Numbered from the stretch's first letter, positions 1-9,902 are shown. The stretch: DNA of 37,018 bases from Stenocarpella maydis (GCA_002270565.1 NQMI01000248.1:1-37018), one strand, 5' to 3'. Program-made: numbers and translations. The notes: generated from the sequence alone by a model not told the origin.

Positions 1-83
1 TTTTTTTTTTTTTTTAACGGTTCCGCCATATGGGGCAGGGTTGCCGCCGCCGTAGTAGGGCTATCCATGAGGGGCCTCTCCGG

Positions 84-230
84 TCAGGTGTGTGTGGTTG
101 CCGTGGACTCGGGCGCGTCCGTGTTGTATATTGCTGAGGGATCATGAGCTTCACCCCAGTCCTGCGTGGGCTGTGCGATTTTGTGGGCCCTGGGCGATGC
201 TGGCTGCTGGCTGTTGGTGTCTTCATTCAT
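84..230 (-). CDS. Possible N-terminus of a Gln/Pro-rich protein running off the window
   Basis: A short minus-strand frame starts with ATG at 230 (MNEDTNSQQPAS...) and ends at a TGA after 48 codons. It is hydrophilic and rich in Q, P, T and S, like the N-termini of paralogs A and B that follow on the same strand (MSNPNRR..., MSDTDQGG...). By position it could be the start of a third tandem paralog whose body lies left of base 1. No conserved block is visible, so this rests only on composition and orientation. The window starts with a 15-base T run. Confidence 0.15.
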   Translation of the reverse strand: MNEDTNSQQPASPRAHKIAQPTQDWGEAHDPSAIYNTDAPESTATTHT

Positions 231-1396
231 ATCCACGCTGACTGCCCCGTTTGGATGGTATGTACCGAGAGTCTGCGAAACCATCCGATGGCTGATGCCT
301 ACAAGTCCTGGTTGGAAACGGACGTTGCTGTTGATTGGATGGCATCTACGAGAGGCTTCTTGAAATCGGTCTCAACTAGCCTCATTACAAGGCTATCATT
401 ATGTTATGACTGGCCATTGTGTTTTAAAATGTATTATTATCGGCATTGTACTTCTTAATTACATAATACTGGATCTTTGAGCGTGTACAACTCCATCAAG
501 GAACTGCCGCAGCTCCTCTCTTTTTTTATTCAAAAAAGAAAACAAGGGTGGCGGGGGGCGCGGAATTGTAACTGGATCAAGAAATACGAGAGGCTTCTTT
601 TCTACCTACATAGGTAGGCAGCGATGCTGCTGTCAGTCCACCGCACCTCCAGGTAATCCTGCAGGCCCTACGAATACCTGCTCAAGTCGCTTCCATCAAA
701 TGAAGTCCAAGATGAATTGGACAGCGTTGCGTAGGAATAGATGACCGTAGGACAAACTGCTGTGCGACACCCTCCCATTGGGCACGTTACATACCTTCTG
801 TAGGATCTCCTTCGCGCGTAGGATGATCCCTCCTAGGGTGCTATATCATGTGACTTCTTGCCTGCCCCCACTTGCTTGTATTTCCACGGGCAATGATATC
901 GGGTTGAATGACGGGGTAGGGATTAAGGCAAAATAGGACATTTCTTTGCCTCAGATCCAGCAATAGTGTCACAGCGGTCTGACGTCAGGAGGAAGAAACA
1001 GCGCACACGCTCGAGTTCCCGCAACCTGATGTATGGCGAGACGCTGAATAAGTTCATTGCACAGCTGCATGTTCGAGGTGGCTGGCCATCACGTAGTTAG
1101 CCTGGGGGCGATATGGCATTGACCAGAGACAAGACAAGGCTAGTTGGACAGTCTCTCTTTATTGCTTATACTAATGCTATGGATTGTCGACCCCGCTCTC
1201 TCCAAGACTCAACCTTGGAATAGCCTCTGTCCCAACGGAAATATTCACAACACTGACTGTAGCCATTACCCTTCCGTGGGACTTATGCTTCGCTACATAC
1301 CGTGTGGGCCGCCTCGTCCATGCCCTTGTTCATACTTCCCATGGCTGCGCTCCCTCACAAACTATAATGATACACATCTCCCCATGTTCCCAATCC
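231..1396. other. Intergenic stretch without a supported gene
   Basis: I see no convincing coding signal here. Plus-strand open frames at 144-458 and 1144-1533 are low in recognisable content. The second lies opposite the decayed 3' end of paralog A. A short near-palindrome of the type CTACCTACATAGGTAGG lies at about 602-618. Confidence 0.5.
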
Positions 1397-1714
1397 CTAC
1401 TCCAACCTGTTTAGAAGGTACTGCTAGCGAATCCTCACGAGGTGACCAGGGCGCTCGGGACGATATTGTTTGCCAATGGCAGGCCAGTCAACTGCCCCGC
1501 CGAGATCCCGATATTCCTAAATCTTGTCTCTGAGCATCTGGTCGTCCTCTTCACTCCAACGCGCGCTAGGGAGGTAGAAGAGAGTCCGGTGATCCAGGTC
1601 ATGACGCTGCATTCGCTGATGCAGGTGCTTAAGGCGCATCTGAAGCAGCTCGGCTTTGCGCGGGGGGGTGAATTTCTGGCCGACAGAGGCCCAGTCGATT
1701 TCGTGATGAGGTTC
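1397..1714 (-). pseudogene. In-frame Myb-repeat continuation of paralog A, interrupted by TAG codons
   Basis: Reading on in the same frame past TAG 1715-1717 gives the rest of the second Myb-like repeat (EIDWASVGQKF...) and a third one (RWSEEDDQMLRDKI, then DWPAIGKQYRPERPG). Two more TAG codons fall inside it, at 1517-1519 and 1424-1426, and a likely terminal TAG lies at 1397-1399. All four are TAG; there is no TAA or TGA and no frameshift over 318 bases. The TAG at 1424-1426 replaces the third conserved Trp of the Myb repeat (context RIR-stop-QYLLNRL, where the family has R-x-R-W). An intron does not explain the first TAG, because conserved Myb residues flank it on both sides. Light RIP or mRNA editing are the two candidate explanations. 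Confidence 0.55.
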
Positions 1715-2836
1715 CTAGTCCTCTCTCAGAAGCCTCGCGTCATCTTCCGGGCCCCACCTGAGGCCGTGTGCGTGCCTTCGGACCGTTGGATAGCTGAAGC
1801 CATGGAATCCATTCCTAGCCACTTCCGGAACGGTCTTCCCTGCGGCTAGTTGGCGTCCCAGCTCTTCCGAATGTTCGTCGGACCATATGTGGACCTCAAG
1901 CTGTCTCCTCTGCTTCTTTCTGGGGTCGGGAACGCCATTCCCAGTAGCACGAGGAAGCTTACGTATGATGTGTCGCCGAGCCAACGGCTGCGTTTTTTTT
2001 GAATGTGCCGGCGACCCCGATTTCTTCTCGGAATCTGGATTAAGCCCGGCAACCAGGCCCCGGTCGGCTTGTGGTGCTATAGCACTGTCCCCTTGGATAT
2101 CCTGATGGGTCACTTGTGGACCTGGCTGGATGCCATCTATGGTGTCCAGTTCCAGGAGCTCTCGCCAGACATTTCTTAATCCCAGAAACTTGGCTCGAGC
2201 CCGAATTTCATCTGCCCCGCGGTTGCGGTTGGTGCCAAAATGGTTTATGGCATCTCGGAGTTGTCCTCCGCGCCCCGGCTCGTTCAGTGCTTGTAGCATG
2301 TCATCCTCCGGCGGTTCCCAATAGATCCTGTGTCTGTTTGCGTATTTTTCAAGGTCCTGGACTGTGCGTTTCATCATTGGGGCCACCTGCTCAGCGCTCA
2401 GGGCAAAGCCGCTGGCAATGCTCATTCGGAGCCACCACTCATCCGCGCGGGTGTAGTGCGTCTGGGCCCCAGGGGCTTCGTACCCCGTGATGTATTTCGC
2501 TACCTGTCCATATGGGTTCGACTTAGGATCGGGGAAGGCTGGACGTCCATCGTCGCCGTCCCCAGTGCCGTCTCGCTTCAGGGCGTCCCTCTCCTCGGCC
2601 CGTGCCAGAGAATTATTAGGCCTTAGGCTTGGAAGCGTGGCATGGCTTTGATGGGAATCAAAGCCAGAAACTCGTGGTGGTCCATAATGAGCGCTGAGCA
2701 ATTGCTGCGGTGGCTGCTGGATTGTATGTTGCGGCTGCCAGTTGGCCGCGGGCTGCTGGATGGGGAGGCCATTGCCCTGACCAGAATCATATGAGTTTTC
2801 AAGGCAGTGATTCCCACGTCGGTTGGGATTACTCAT
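1715..2836 (-). CDS. Paralog A: WWLRM-block protein with Myb-like C-terminus, 373 aa to the first TAG
   Basis: This ORF starts at ATG 2836. The upstream in-frame start at 2875 is less likely because its 13 extra residues look unlike the paralog. Residues 1-95 are Gln/Pro/Asn-rich. Residues about 98-110 read RPAFPDPKSNPYG and 134-138 read WWLRM; both are shared with paralog B at 5.7-7.8 kb. After a basic linker a Myb/SANT-like repeat begins (IWSDEHSEEL..., about residues 315-357), followed by the start of a second (RWGPEDDARLL). The ORF then hits TAG at 1715-1717 in mid-repeat, but coding similarity continues in the same frame (next entry). I do not recognise the family. Acidic WxxEED starts and a basic linker suggest a nuclear DNA-binding protein (inference). 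It may be a light pseudogene, or a gene needing recoding of TAG. There is no obvious intron. Confidence 0.6.
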   Translation of the reverse strand: MSNPNRRGNHCLENSYDSGQGNGLPIQQPAANWQPQHTIQQPPQQLLSAHYGPPRVSGFDSHQSHATLPSLRPNNSLARAEERDALKRDGTGDGDDGRPAFPDPKSNPYGQVAKYITGYEAPGAQTHYTRADEWWLRMSIASGFALSAEQVAPMMKRTVQDLEKYANRHRIYWEPPEDDMLQALNEPGRGGQLRDAINHFGTNRNRGADEIRARAKFLGLRNVWRELLELDTIDGIQPGPQVTHQDIQGDSAIAPQADRGLVAGLNPDSEKKSGSPAHSKKTQPLARRHIIRKLPRATGNGVPDPRKKQRRQLEVHIWSDEHSEELGRQLAAGKTVPEVARNGFHGFSYPTVRRHAHGLRWGPEDDARLLRED

Positions 2837-4765
2837 TCTGCATACTTCTGCGTAGAGCGGTGAGGAGAAAAGCAAGGGTTGGGTAGAAAGTAAGAAAAAG
2901 CTGTGTAACTAGGGTAGCCAGACGTTGGTTTCAATGTGTACTGTAAGACTTGGTTGCGGAGGAGTGGGTGCAAGGTCAATTTTCGAAAGTGTTTGTGCCT
3001 GGGGTTTGTCTCGAGAGCTTCTACCGTAAGGAAGAGGCAGAATGCGGCAGCAGACCTAGCAAGGGCCTCTAGCGCATAGGGAGAGCGGCGTGTAATTCTT
3101 TCCCAAGCGGTTATCACAACATAAATTGCCGTTCCTTACTCACCTGTAGGGAGCCTCCCATGTGGAATGCCGTTACTGGGCGTCGCTCTTGCCGGTCCCG
3201 CGTACTTCAGCATTGATATTTCCCTAGGTACATATGTACCTCCAGACGACACACAGCCTGGCTTCAGCCACGGCGAGCTATGACTTAGAACCGAAAAGAC
3301 TAATTCTGGAAGTGGCTCCCTCATGTGGAAGGGGTTCCGATTTGGGCAGAGCTTTCTTGCAGTCGTTGTCTGGTTGTGCAGCCGCGAGTTGGGGGGGGGG
3401 GGGACAGAAGCGCAAGGCAGGAAGAGAGTCTGAGAAGGTTTGGATGATGTGATTTAGGATCTAATGTTGCGAGTGAACCATCCGGCCATGGTAATATTTG
3501 GAGGTATAAGTCTGGATTAGGCTATACCATGGATGTATTGCTCATAGGAAATGTAAGATTCATACCAAAACACCCAAGGCAATCGCGGCACGCGCCATGG
3601 GTCGGACTGGTCTACCGGTGCATCACGCCATGCCCCGTAGACACTTTTTTTGTGGAAGTCATTTCAGCAAGCACTAGCTGTACTAGTCGGGCGGCAATCT
3701 GGTAGCATGGCCGAGCAAGTAGCTCAATAAGACCCAAAAAGTATTCTTTGGTTCCGGCCCGCCTCTTGTAAGCCCTGAAAGCCTGGTATATCAACTTTGA
3801 TCTTCCATTGGCGAGGGTTGAGGAGAGGCGAGAGCAGATATATTGTACCTCATTGGACAGAGAAGGTTAACAAAGACGCTGTAAAAGAAAATAACATCCG
3901 GACGACGGGAAAGCCAATATAAATATCGAATTTCATCGCCGAACCTCCTAGCCTTCTCGCGCGCCCCATTGCACAACGCCTGGTGTGTTTCAGCGCATCC
4001 ACAGGGTGCTCCTCATCCCAGACGTTCAAATCCCCGAGCCAGAGAGCCGTCTTTGAACAGGCCCCATCTGTTATTATTCCGGAGCATATCGGCGTTTGCT
4101 CCGCGCGCCTGATAGCCCTTGGCAAGGCTGCATGATGAGATTGGATTCTCATCTCCGTCCGCCTGACTGGTCGCCCGTTATTTTCGGGGGCCTGAGTGAT
4201 GGCATATACATACCGCACCCGGCGCAAAGTACTTGAGGTCTAGGGGAAGACAGGGGCTCAGGCGTCCTGGAAATTACCCTTGTAGGCATATATATATAGT
4301 TAGGACCTATAGGTATGACTTTTATGTGTGTTGGGTATCGTGTCAGGAGTTTTGCCTCGTCCCTCGTGATCTAGTATTGACGAGCTTGTATACCGCCCAT
4401 TTCTATCTGGTAGGTGCGAATATCCGATTTCATCAACTATTACTTACTCAAACTTCAATATGCTCTTGGGTTCGTTCTCAGCGTTGGGAAGCTTTCCCCG
4501 GTTACCCATGCTGTCGTGTCTGACATTTCCCAACTCTCACCCTTCAAGATAGATCAGACCAAACCAGACGTTTAGAACTTCGTGCGCGATTAGCGGGCAT
4601 TGAGCAGATTATTGTGTGCCTTCGGATTCTCTCGCTGTATGGTCTCTTATCGCCTAATCTCTGTACAATGGAATGATAGCCCCACTCGGATGAAAAACTA
4701 CAGACCTTTGTCCTCGCCTCCGCAGGACTCGCTTGCAGAGGACTCGTCCCCGAGATAAACATCTT
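2837..4765. other. Upstream region of paralog A, 3' flank of paralog B; no supported gene
   Basis: The minus-strand ORF at 3850-4227 (125 codons) and smaller ones show no recognisable motif and I do not call them. The stretch holds a long G run near 3391-3403 and a CCTAGGTACATATGTACC palindromic motif near 3222-3239. It separates two genes on the same strand and should contain the promoter of paralog A next to 2837, but I see no clear element there. Confidence 0.4.
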
Positions 4766-5594
4766 CTAGGGAAACATGCCATATCCGAAATGTTGGTTCC
4801 CCGGGTCCTCTTCACCAGAATAATCCCCTCCAGGATACTCAACTTCAGGAGCCTCATCTCTAGAGACGTCGTCCTCCATATCCTCCTCTCTCCCATGTCC
4901 GTATTCAATACCCTAGGTCGGAGGGCCAGACGATGCCGCGCCGCATCATCCCTCCCCTTCCAGATGGCGCCTATGTGTCCGGCACAAGATACCAAGCGTC
5001 TTCCATACACGGGGAGAACTTTTGTTCGTCCAGCTCCTTGAAGCTGATACCTCGAGCTAGCCTGAGCCCTAGATTGTCGTCTTCTTCATGCGTCCAATTG
5101 TAGCGCAGACGGGGCTTGAAATAGCCTGGATCCTTGTTGATAAAATCACGACGAGCGATTACTTCCTCTCTGACTCTTGGTTTGGAACGGCCTTGTTGTT
5201 TTGAATCCACTCATCAATGCCCACGTTCTGAAAGCCCCGCACCTGGTTGTCTTCATGCGACGTCCATTCCAACCAGCCATCCATCCTCAAGACCTTTTCT
5301 GCGCCGTAGGGCACCGATGCGAAATCATTCCGGGCAAGTTGGCACATGATTTCGCTTTTCTCTGCTGATGATAGCGAGCGCGACTGCCTGAAGTCGGACT
5401 AATCCTGCCCATTATTCCGAATGGTTTGGACGGCCCGATTAGGGAGTTCTTCGTGTGCGGCTTCGGCCTCGAGAAGTGCCATATTTCTTTTCTTGTCTCC
5501 AGACTTGTCAAGAATCTGAATTTCATCACCCGTCCAGGGGAGCCGCCTGCGCCTCGTGGCTTCTACCTGTCCAGTGGGTCCCGTTTTAAACTCG
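4766..5594 (-). pseudogene. Decayed C-terminal Myb-repeat region and acidic tail of paralog B
   Basis: Below the 22-bp minisatellite the minus strand again encodes Myb-like repeats, spread over two frames. One frame (5594 to 5161) has LPWTGDEIQILDKSG with LPNRAVQTIRNN, a TAG at 5399-5401, then EWTSHEDNQVRGF and a TAA at 5159-5161. A second frame takes over near 5200 (YNWTHEEDDNLGLRLARG, ISFKELDEQKFSP). The first frame resumes near 5020, meets a TGA and a TAG, and ends in an acidic tail (MEDDVSRDEAPEVEY...) stopping at TAG 4766-4768. Together with 5724-7757 this looks like one ancestral gene with at least five Myb repeats. Two frameshifts and four internal stops mark it as a pseudogene here, unless some are assembly errors. 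Confidence 0.45.
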
Positions 5595-5704
5595 GTCAGA
5601 ATCCCCTTGAGTGGGGGTCAGAATCCCCTTGGGTGGGGGTCAGAACCCCCTTGGGTGGGGGTCAGAACCCCCTTGGGTGGGGGTCAGAACCCCCTTGGGT
5701 AGAG
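5595..5704. repeat. 22-bp minisatellite, five tandem copies
   Basis: Five head-to-tail copies start at 5595, 5617, 5639, 5661 and 5683, with a core like GTCAGAACCCCCTTGGGTGG. Copies differ by one to three bases. The unit is not a multiple of three, so it shifts the reading frame of paralog B between two Myb-repeat segments. Confidence 0.95.
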
Positions 5705-5723
5705 GGGCCGGGAAAGGAGCTGC

Positions 5724-6164
5724 CTACTTAACCTTCCCATACCTGACCATAGCTTCCCACTTTCCCTTGATGGCATCAATGCTGCGACTAGGCATTAGTG
5801 GCGCTATTAAAACGAGATCACGTTGCTTAGGGAAGCGCTTTCCGGCAAAATGTACGCGAAGGAGCTGCTCCTCGTCGTCTGTCCAAGAAGGTGCTTTCCG
5901 AGATGGATACTCAGGGGCCTTCCCACGTTTGGCCATAAGTTGCCACTTTCGACGTATAGCCATGTCGCTGCGCGGAAACAGTCTCCTTTTCAAGGCTTCC
6001 CACGGAGGGCCTTCGGAACCCCCCCCTGCAAAAACATACTCATGGAGCATCTCTTCTTCTTCTGCTCTCCAATGAGAGTTATCGACGCGGTCTTCTGGTG
6101 CCGCAGGGCCCTCTGCAGTAACCTCGAGATCCTGTCGGGAACCCCGCGGATGGGCATCGCCCCC
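5724..6164 (-). pseudogene. In-frame Myb-repeat continuation of paralog B after a single TAG
   Basis: This lies in exactly the same frame as the 530-codon ORF upstream and is separated from it by one TAG at 6165-6167. It encodes 146 residues with two clear Myb/SANT-like repeats: HWRAEEEEMLHEY ... PPWEALKRRLF ... IRRKWQLM, and SWTDDEEQLLRVHF ... IDAIKGKWEAM. The third Trp is intact in both (RRKW, KGKW). The segment ends at TAG 5722-5726. A 54-nt in-frame intron ending in the CTAG over the stop is conceivable, but its donor (GTGCAAG) is poor and I see no good branch site. Stop-codon readthrough, editing, or simple mutation remain. An ATG at 6050 could also give a separate 108-aa Myb protein. 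Confidence 0.55.
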
Positions 6165-7757
6165 CTAGTTTTGTTGCGCAATCGCGTCGTCTTGTGCCTG
6201 TTGAAAGAGAGCTTGCACCTGATTGATATTGCTGAGGCGGGCCTGGATTTCGGCCTCCATTCGGTGTCCCTCGGCGCTAAGTTCCTGCTTGACGTCTCGG
6301 TATTCTCGCCTGCCCTGTTTGTATTCACTCAGCACGATATTCTCGTGGTCCGCCCATTCCAGCGCGTACTCGTCAATGAATTTCCGGAGTGACTGGGCTG
6401 TGCGTTTTAATCCCCCCACCGGCCCCTGCTCACCGTGGAGGTGCATGTCGTGGGCAACGCACATCCGAAGCCACCAGTCGTCCGCCGGCGTGTACGGAGG
6501 CTCGTCCCCCTCGGGCTCGTGCCCGGTCGGGCGAAAGTCCGTGAGCGCTCCCCATGGGTTCGAGTCGGGATGCGGAAAGGCCGGGCGTGTGGCGTCCTCC
6601 TCCCCGCTGGCAGCACGGGCTCTCTCGGCGCTGATGACGGGGGATTCTTTTTTGTTCTGCTGGGGTTCCGGACCCGCGGTGGCGGTCAGGCTGGAACCCT
6701 CCAAGGCCGTTGTGGCCTCTGCTATCCCGACTGCTTGGAAGCTGCCTGCCTGGGGGCCACTTGTGGCTCGATGTGTACTTGGATCCACGCCAGGATCCGA
6801 AGCCGGACCCCCAACCGGACGGCCTGTTAATTGAGGAGGTGGCTGCCGCAATCGTGTGCGCGTTGGAGTCTGAAATGGGTTCACCGCTGGAAAATTGGTT
6901 GGACGCGGTTGTGCTGGCTGCTGGGCTTGCGACTGGCCTTGGTCTGGATTTCCCACTGGACCGGCTGGCAATGGCGGCGGTGGCTGCTGCATTTGATAGT
7001 CTGTGGGATATTCGGCTTGACCGTCATGAGCTGTCATACCAAAGCACTCTGGTGGTAGTTCTCGGAGGTCCTCCCTCAATTGCTTCTCGCCTTCGACTGG
7101 ATCCTGCACCGAACTGCCTGATGCTTGCTGTTGCAGCCAGATGCCTGGATCCAGCATTGAAGTTCCTGATGCTTGCTGTTGCAGCCAATCGCCTGGATCC
7201 AGCATTGAAGTTCCTGATGCTTGCTGTTGCAGCCAATCGCCTGGATCCAGCATTGAAGTTCCTGATGCTTGCTGTTGCAGCCATTCGCCTGGATCCTGGC
7301 CCGGTGGCTGGGTTCCTCCTCCATGCTCTGCTGGAAAGCCTGGCTCCTGCGGCTGGAAATCTGGATACTGGTCCTGAGACGGGATTTCCCCTGGATACAC
7401 CGGCTGGACGCCAGGATATATCTGCTGGAAATCTAGATATTGGTCCTGTGGCGCGATGTGTCCTAGGTCCACCAGCGGGAAATCTGGATATTGGTCCTGT
7501 AGCGCGATATGTCCTAGATCCACCGGCGGGAAATCTGGAAATTGGTCCTGTGGCGAGATTTGTGCTGGATACGCCAGCTGGTCAGCGTAGGCTGGAGGCT
7601 GAAATGGGGCTTGGGCCGGAGGCTGCTCATGTGGGGATTGGTGGCCATGAGCGCTGGCATCCTGGGTGCCCGGTGATGATTGCTGCTGTCCTGAGCCGTC
7701 GTCCTGATCCGGGTCAGGCTCGTGCTGGCTACTTCCGCCCTGGTCCGTGTCACTCAT
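6165..7757 (-). CDS. Paralog B: long Gln/Pro-rich WWLRM-block protein, 530 aa to the first TAG
   Basis: ATG at 7757 opens MSDTDQGGSSQHEPDPDQDD; an upstream in-frame ATG at 7862 adds 35 unlikely residues. Residues about 60-140 carry repeats of the form PQDQYPDFxxVDLGHI. Residues about 155-220 carry four 16-residue repeats (DPGDWLQQQASGTSML). Residues 391-403 read RPAFPHPDSNPWG and 428-432 WWLRM, matching paralog A block for block (YTPADDWWLRM against YTRADEWWLRM, then KRTAQSLRKF against KRTVQDLEKY). A charged, coiled-coil-like stretch follows (QELSAEGHRMEAEIQ), then TAG at 6165-6167. The Myb repeats continue in frame beyond it. As it stands this product would have the conserved block but no Myb domain. 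The family is unknown to me; a role as a nuclear regulator is inference. Confidence 0.6.
   Translation of the reverse strand: MSDTDQGGSSQHEPDPDQDDGSGQQQSSPGTQDASAHGHQSPHEQPPAQAPFQPPAYADQLAYPAQISPQDQFPDFPPVDLGHIALQDQYPDFPLVDLGHIAPQDQYLDFQQIYPGVQPVYPGEIPSQDQYPDFQPQEPGFPAEHGGGTQPPGQDPGEWLQQQASGTSMLDPGDWLQQQASGTSMLDPGDWLQQQASGTSMLDPGIWLQQQASGSSVQDPVEGEKQLREDLRELPPECFGMTAHDGQAEYPTDYQMQQPPPPLPAGPVGNPDQGQSQAQQPAQPRPTNFPAVNPFQTPTRTRLRQPPPQLTGRPVGGPASDPGVDPSTHRATSGPQAGSFQAVGIAEATTALEGSSLTATAGPEPQQNKKESPVISAERARAASGEEDATRPAFPHPDSNPWGALTDFRPTGHEPEGDEPPYTPADDWWLRMCVAHDMHLHGEQGPVGGLKRTAQSLRKFIDEYALEWADHENIVLSEYKQGRREYRDVKQELSAEGHRMEAEIQARLSNINQVQALFQQAQDDAIAQQN
7110..7301. repeat. 48-bp tandem repeat coding for WLQQQASGTSM units
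   Basis: About four 48-bp units with register points at 7118, 7166, 7214 and 7262 (shared core CTGATGCTTGCTGTTGCAGC). The unit is 16 codons, so it keeps the frame of paralog B, unlike the 22-bp minisatellite further down. Confidence 0.9.
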
Positions 7758-9490
7758 CTCGGAGACCCCTGGGCGTACCTGGGGCCAGAAGATCAAGACC
7801 CAGGAATTGGGCAGAAAGCAAGAGGATGCTGTGCAGTTGGGCCCTGGCCCTCCGGTGGGCAATGGGTACGGTGCTGGATGGACAGTTTGTCAGAGACCTG
7901 GGGTTTATAAAGTGGGAAGGATAATGGAAGGCAATGCTTGGATCTACAGTCAATGTAGCTGATTGATGAAGCGAATGATGATGCACAGCAGCAAATACTC
8001 CAGGGGCCAAAGAGTGAGAGAGCCACGGGACTTGGTTGTTGAGACCAGGTCTAGCTGGGCACCAAGCGTGCCTTCACTTTCCAATTTGGAAATCGCCTTG
8101 ATGGTGTGGGATCATGGGGCCGGGGCTCCCTCGCGCCTTCTCAGTACGGGAGTTTAGATATAAATGCCGGGGAGCTCTTGGCCGCGGAGTGTCAGAGACG
8201 TACTGTGTCAAGAGGGCATCACGCAGAGAGAAGGCCTGCATGACACAGAGACAGAGTGGGGTTCCTATGGTCAATGTACCTGCATCCTCTGCGCTGGTCA
8301 TAATTACGTACTTGGGCAGAGCATTGGAAGTTGACGGTGTACTTTGAGGATAACCATTGTTTTGACTGGTCCGTCGAGCCCAGGACATCAACATCAGTAT
8401 CATGAAGTGCTTGGATCCAGAAGCTTTAGCCAGGGGATTGATGAGCCAGTCCATGTTAGAAGCCGCTCCCCCAGATGTGTCATCCTCGCAGAACCTGCAG
8501 TTATATATATATCATGATTAATCAATTGCCCCGGCGTGGCTTCAAACTTTTTGCAATGGAAATGACTAGCCTTGGACCTAACTGTTGCTCTCCAACAGGA
8601 AAATACAAAACACTTGATTTGATCCAGGCAAGACCTAGCAGGGTCTCATAAACTTGCACTAATCACACAACCACCTGATCTGGCCATCCATAACATCCAC
8701 CAACCGCGGTACGAGATGCGATGTGTCACCTCCTTTGATGCCATACCGACCCAAGCGGTCGGTCCCCTTTGTCCCCGTCCTCCAAGAACCGTAAGGACAG
8801 ACAGCACGTGGGTAAGACAGACGCCTTGTCGAACTTTTTTTTTTTTTTTTTTTTTTCATTTCCCCTTCTCTTTTCCCTTGATCCCAGCGCCGGGGAACAA
8901 AGCGTATGCCGACCCAGCCGTCACATGGAAAACCTGATCTATGGCTGTGCGCTGTGTGGGAGTGTCGCAGGCTCGACAGCCCGGGGGCCCAGATGGGTGG
9001 TTGGCAATCTCTGGGACGTTGGCTTCTTTGTCTAGACACGGGAGGGCAGGGCTTGGGGGTTCTTTTACGTGGGATTCGGAGGACTCCTTGGTGTTGCTTG
9101 GCCAGTTGCTTATTTGTTCTCGGGCGCCCCGGCTGTGGGACTGTGACCTCGACTGGCTGTTTCTGATGATTCGCAGCTTCTTGATTTCTACGTGATTTAT
9201 AGGCATTCAGCGCCAACAGGCTTATTATCATCGTCGTGCATTTTCCAGGAACTGGTTTCTCTTACAGGCTATCGACGCTTTGTCGAAATCCCTCGTCACA
9301 CTTCATACTCAGTCACTGTATAACCCCGTCTCTCGAGGAGACCAAACAGCAACTCATCACCAGTCACTGCCATCACGCTCAGAAATACCACCTCAGAACC
9401 TGGCGCAGACTCAATAAATCCACAACCATATCCCCAGCATATCAACACCAGACAGACCACACCACCCCAGCACTACACCGCCCACGCGAG
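7758..9490. other. Divergent intergenic region between paralog B and the Cys-motif gene
   Basis: This should hold the promoters of both flanking genes. The part before 9491 is C/T- and C/A-rich (CACCAGTCACTGCCATCACG), typical of a fungal 5' leader. A run of about 22 T lies near 8837-8858. Minus-strand open frames at 8074-8454 and 8659-9231 have no recognisable motif, and the second encodes the poly-T as poly-Lys, so I do not call them. Confidence 0.4.
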
Positions 9491-9860
9491 ATGAAGCTCC
9501 TCCTGACGCCCTTCCGCAGGGCCTCCCCCTCCTCGCCAGCCCCGCGCTCATCACCACCACCACCACCACCACCGCCGAGCCCCTGCCCCTGGCTCTGGCG
9601 CTGCCACTCGTGCCTCACAATCTACCGCCTCGCCGTGACGCGTCGCTGCCTCGACTGCGACCACACCTTCTGCCTCGGCGGTGGCGACGACGCCTCTTCT
9701 GCCGCCTGGCAGAGGGGAAAGAAGCGCAAGCGCGGCAGGGGGCCGTGCACGGCCGAGTTCGACTACAGCGGGTGGAAGGCGCGGGGCGCGTGGCGCCGGA
9801 CGGTGCTGCTCAACAACAGTGACGGCCACCACCGCCCTGGCAGCACCGGCAGTGCAGGCC

Positions 9861-9902
<42 letters not shown>

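Noticed and set aside
3850..4227. 125-codon minus-strand ORF between paralogs A and B
   Set aside because: No shared motif with the paralogs and no recognisable domain; its length is within chance at this GC content.
7110..7301. CRISPR-like array from regularly repeated units
   Set aside because: Units are contiguous 48-bp tandem repeats without spacers, encode in-frame peptide repeats, and the genome is fungal.
6710..7924. 404-codon plus-strand ORF opposite paralog B
   Set aside because: Its regular LDPALKFLMLAVAAN units are the antisense of the coding repeats on the minus strand, and only the minus strand aligns with paralog A.
8659..9231. 190-codon minus-strand ORF as a gene
   Set aside because: It reads a T homopolymer as poly-Lys, has no recognisable motif, and lies in the leader and promoter area of the gene at 9491.
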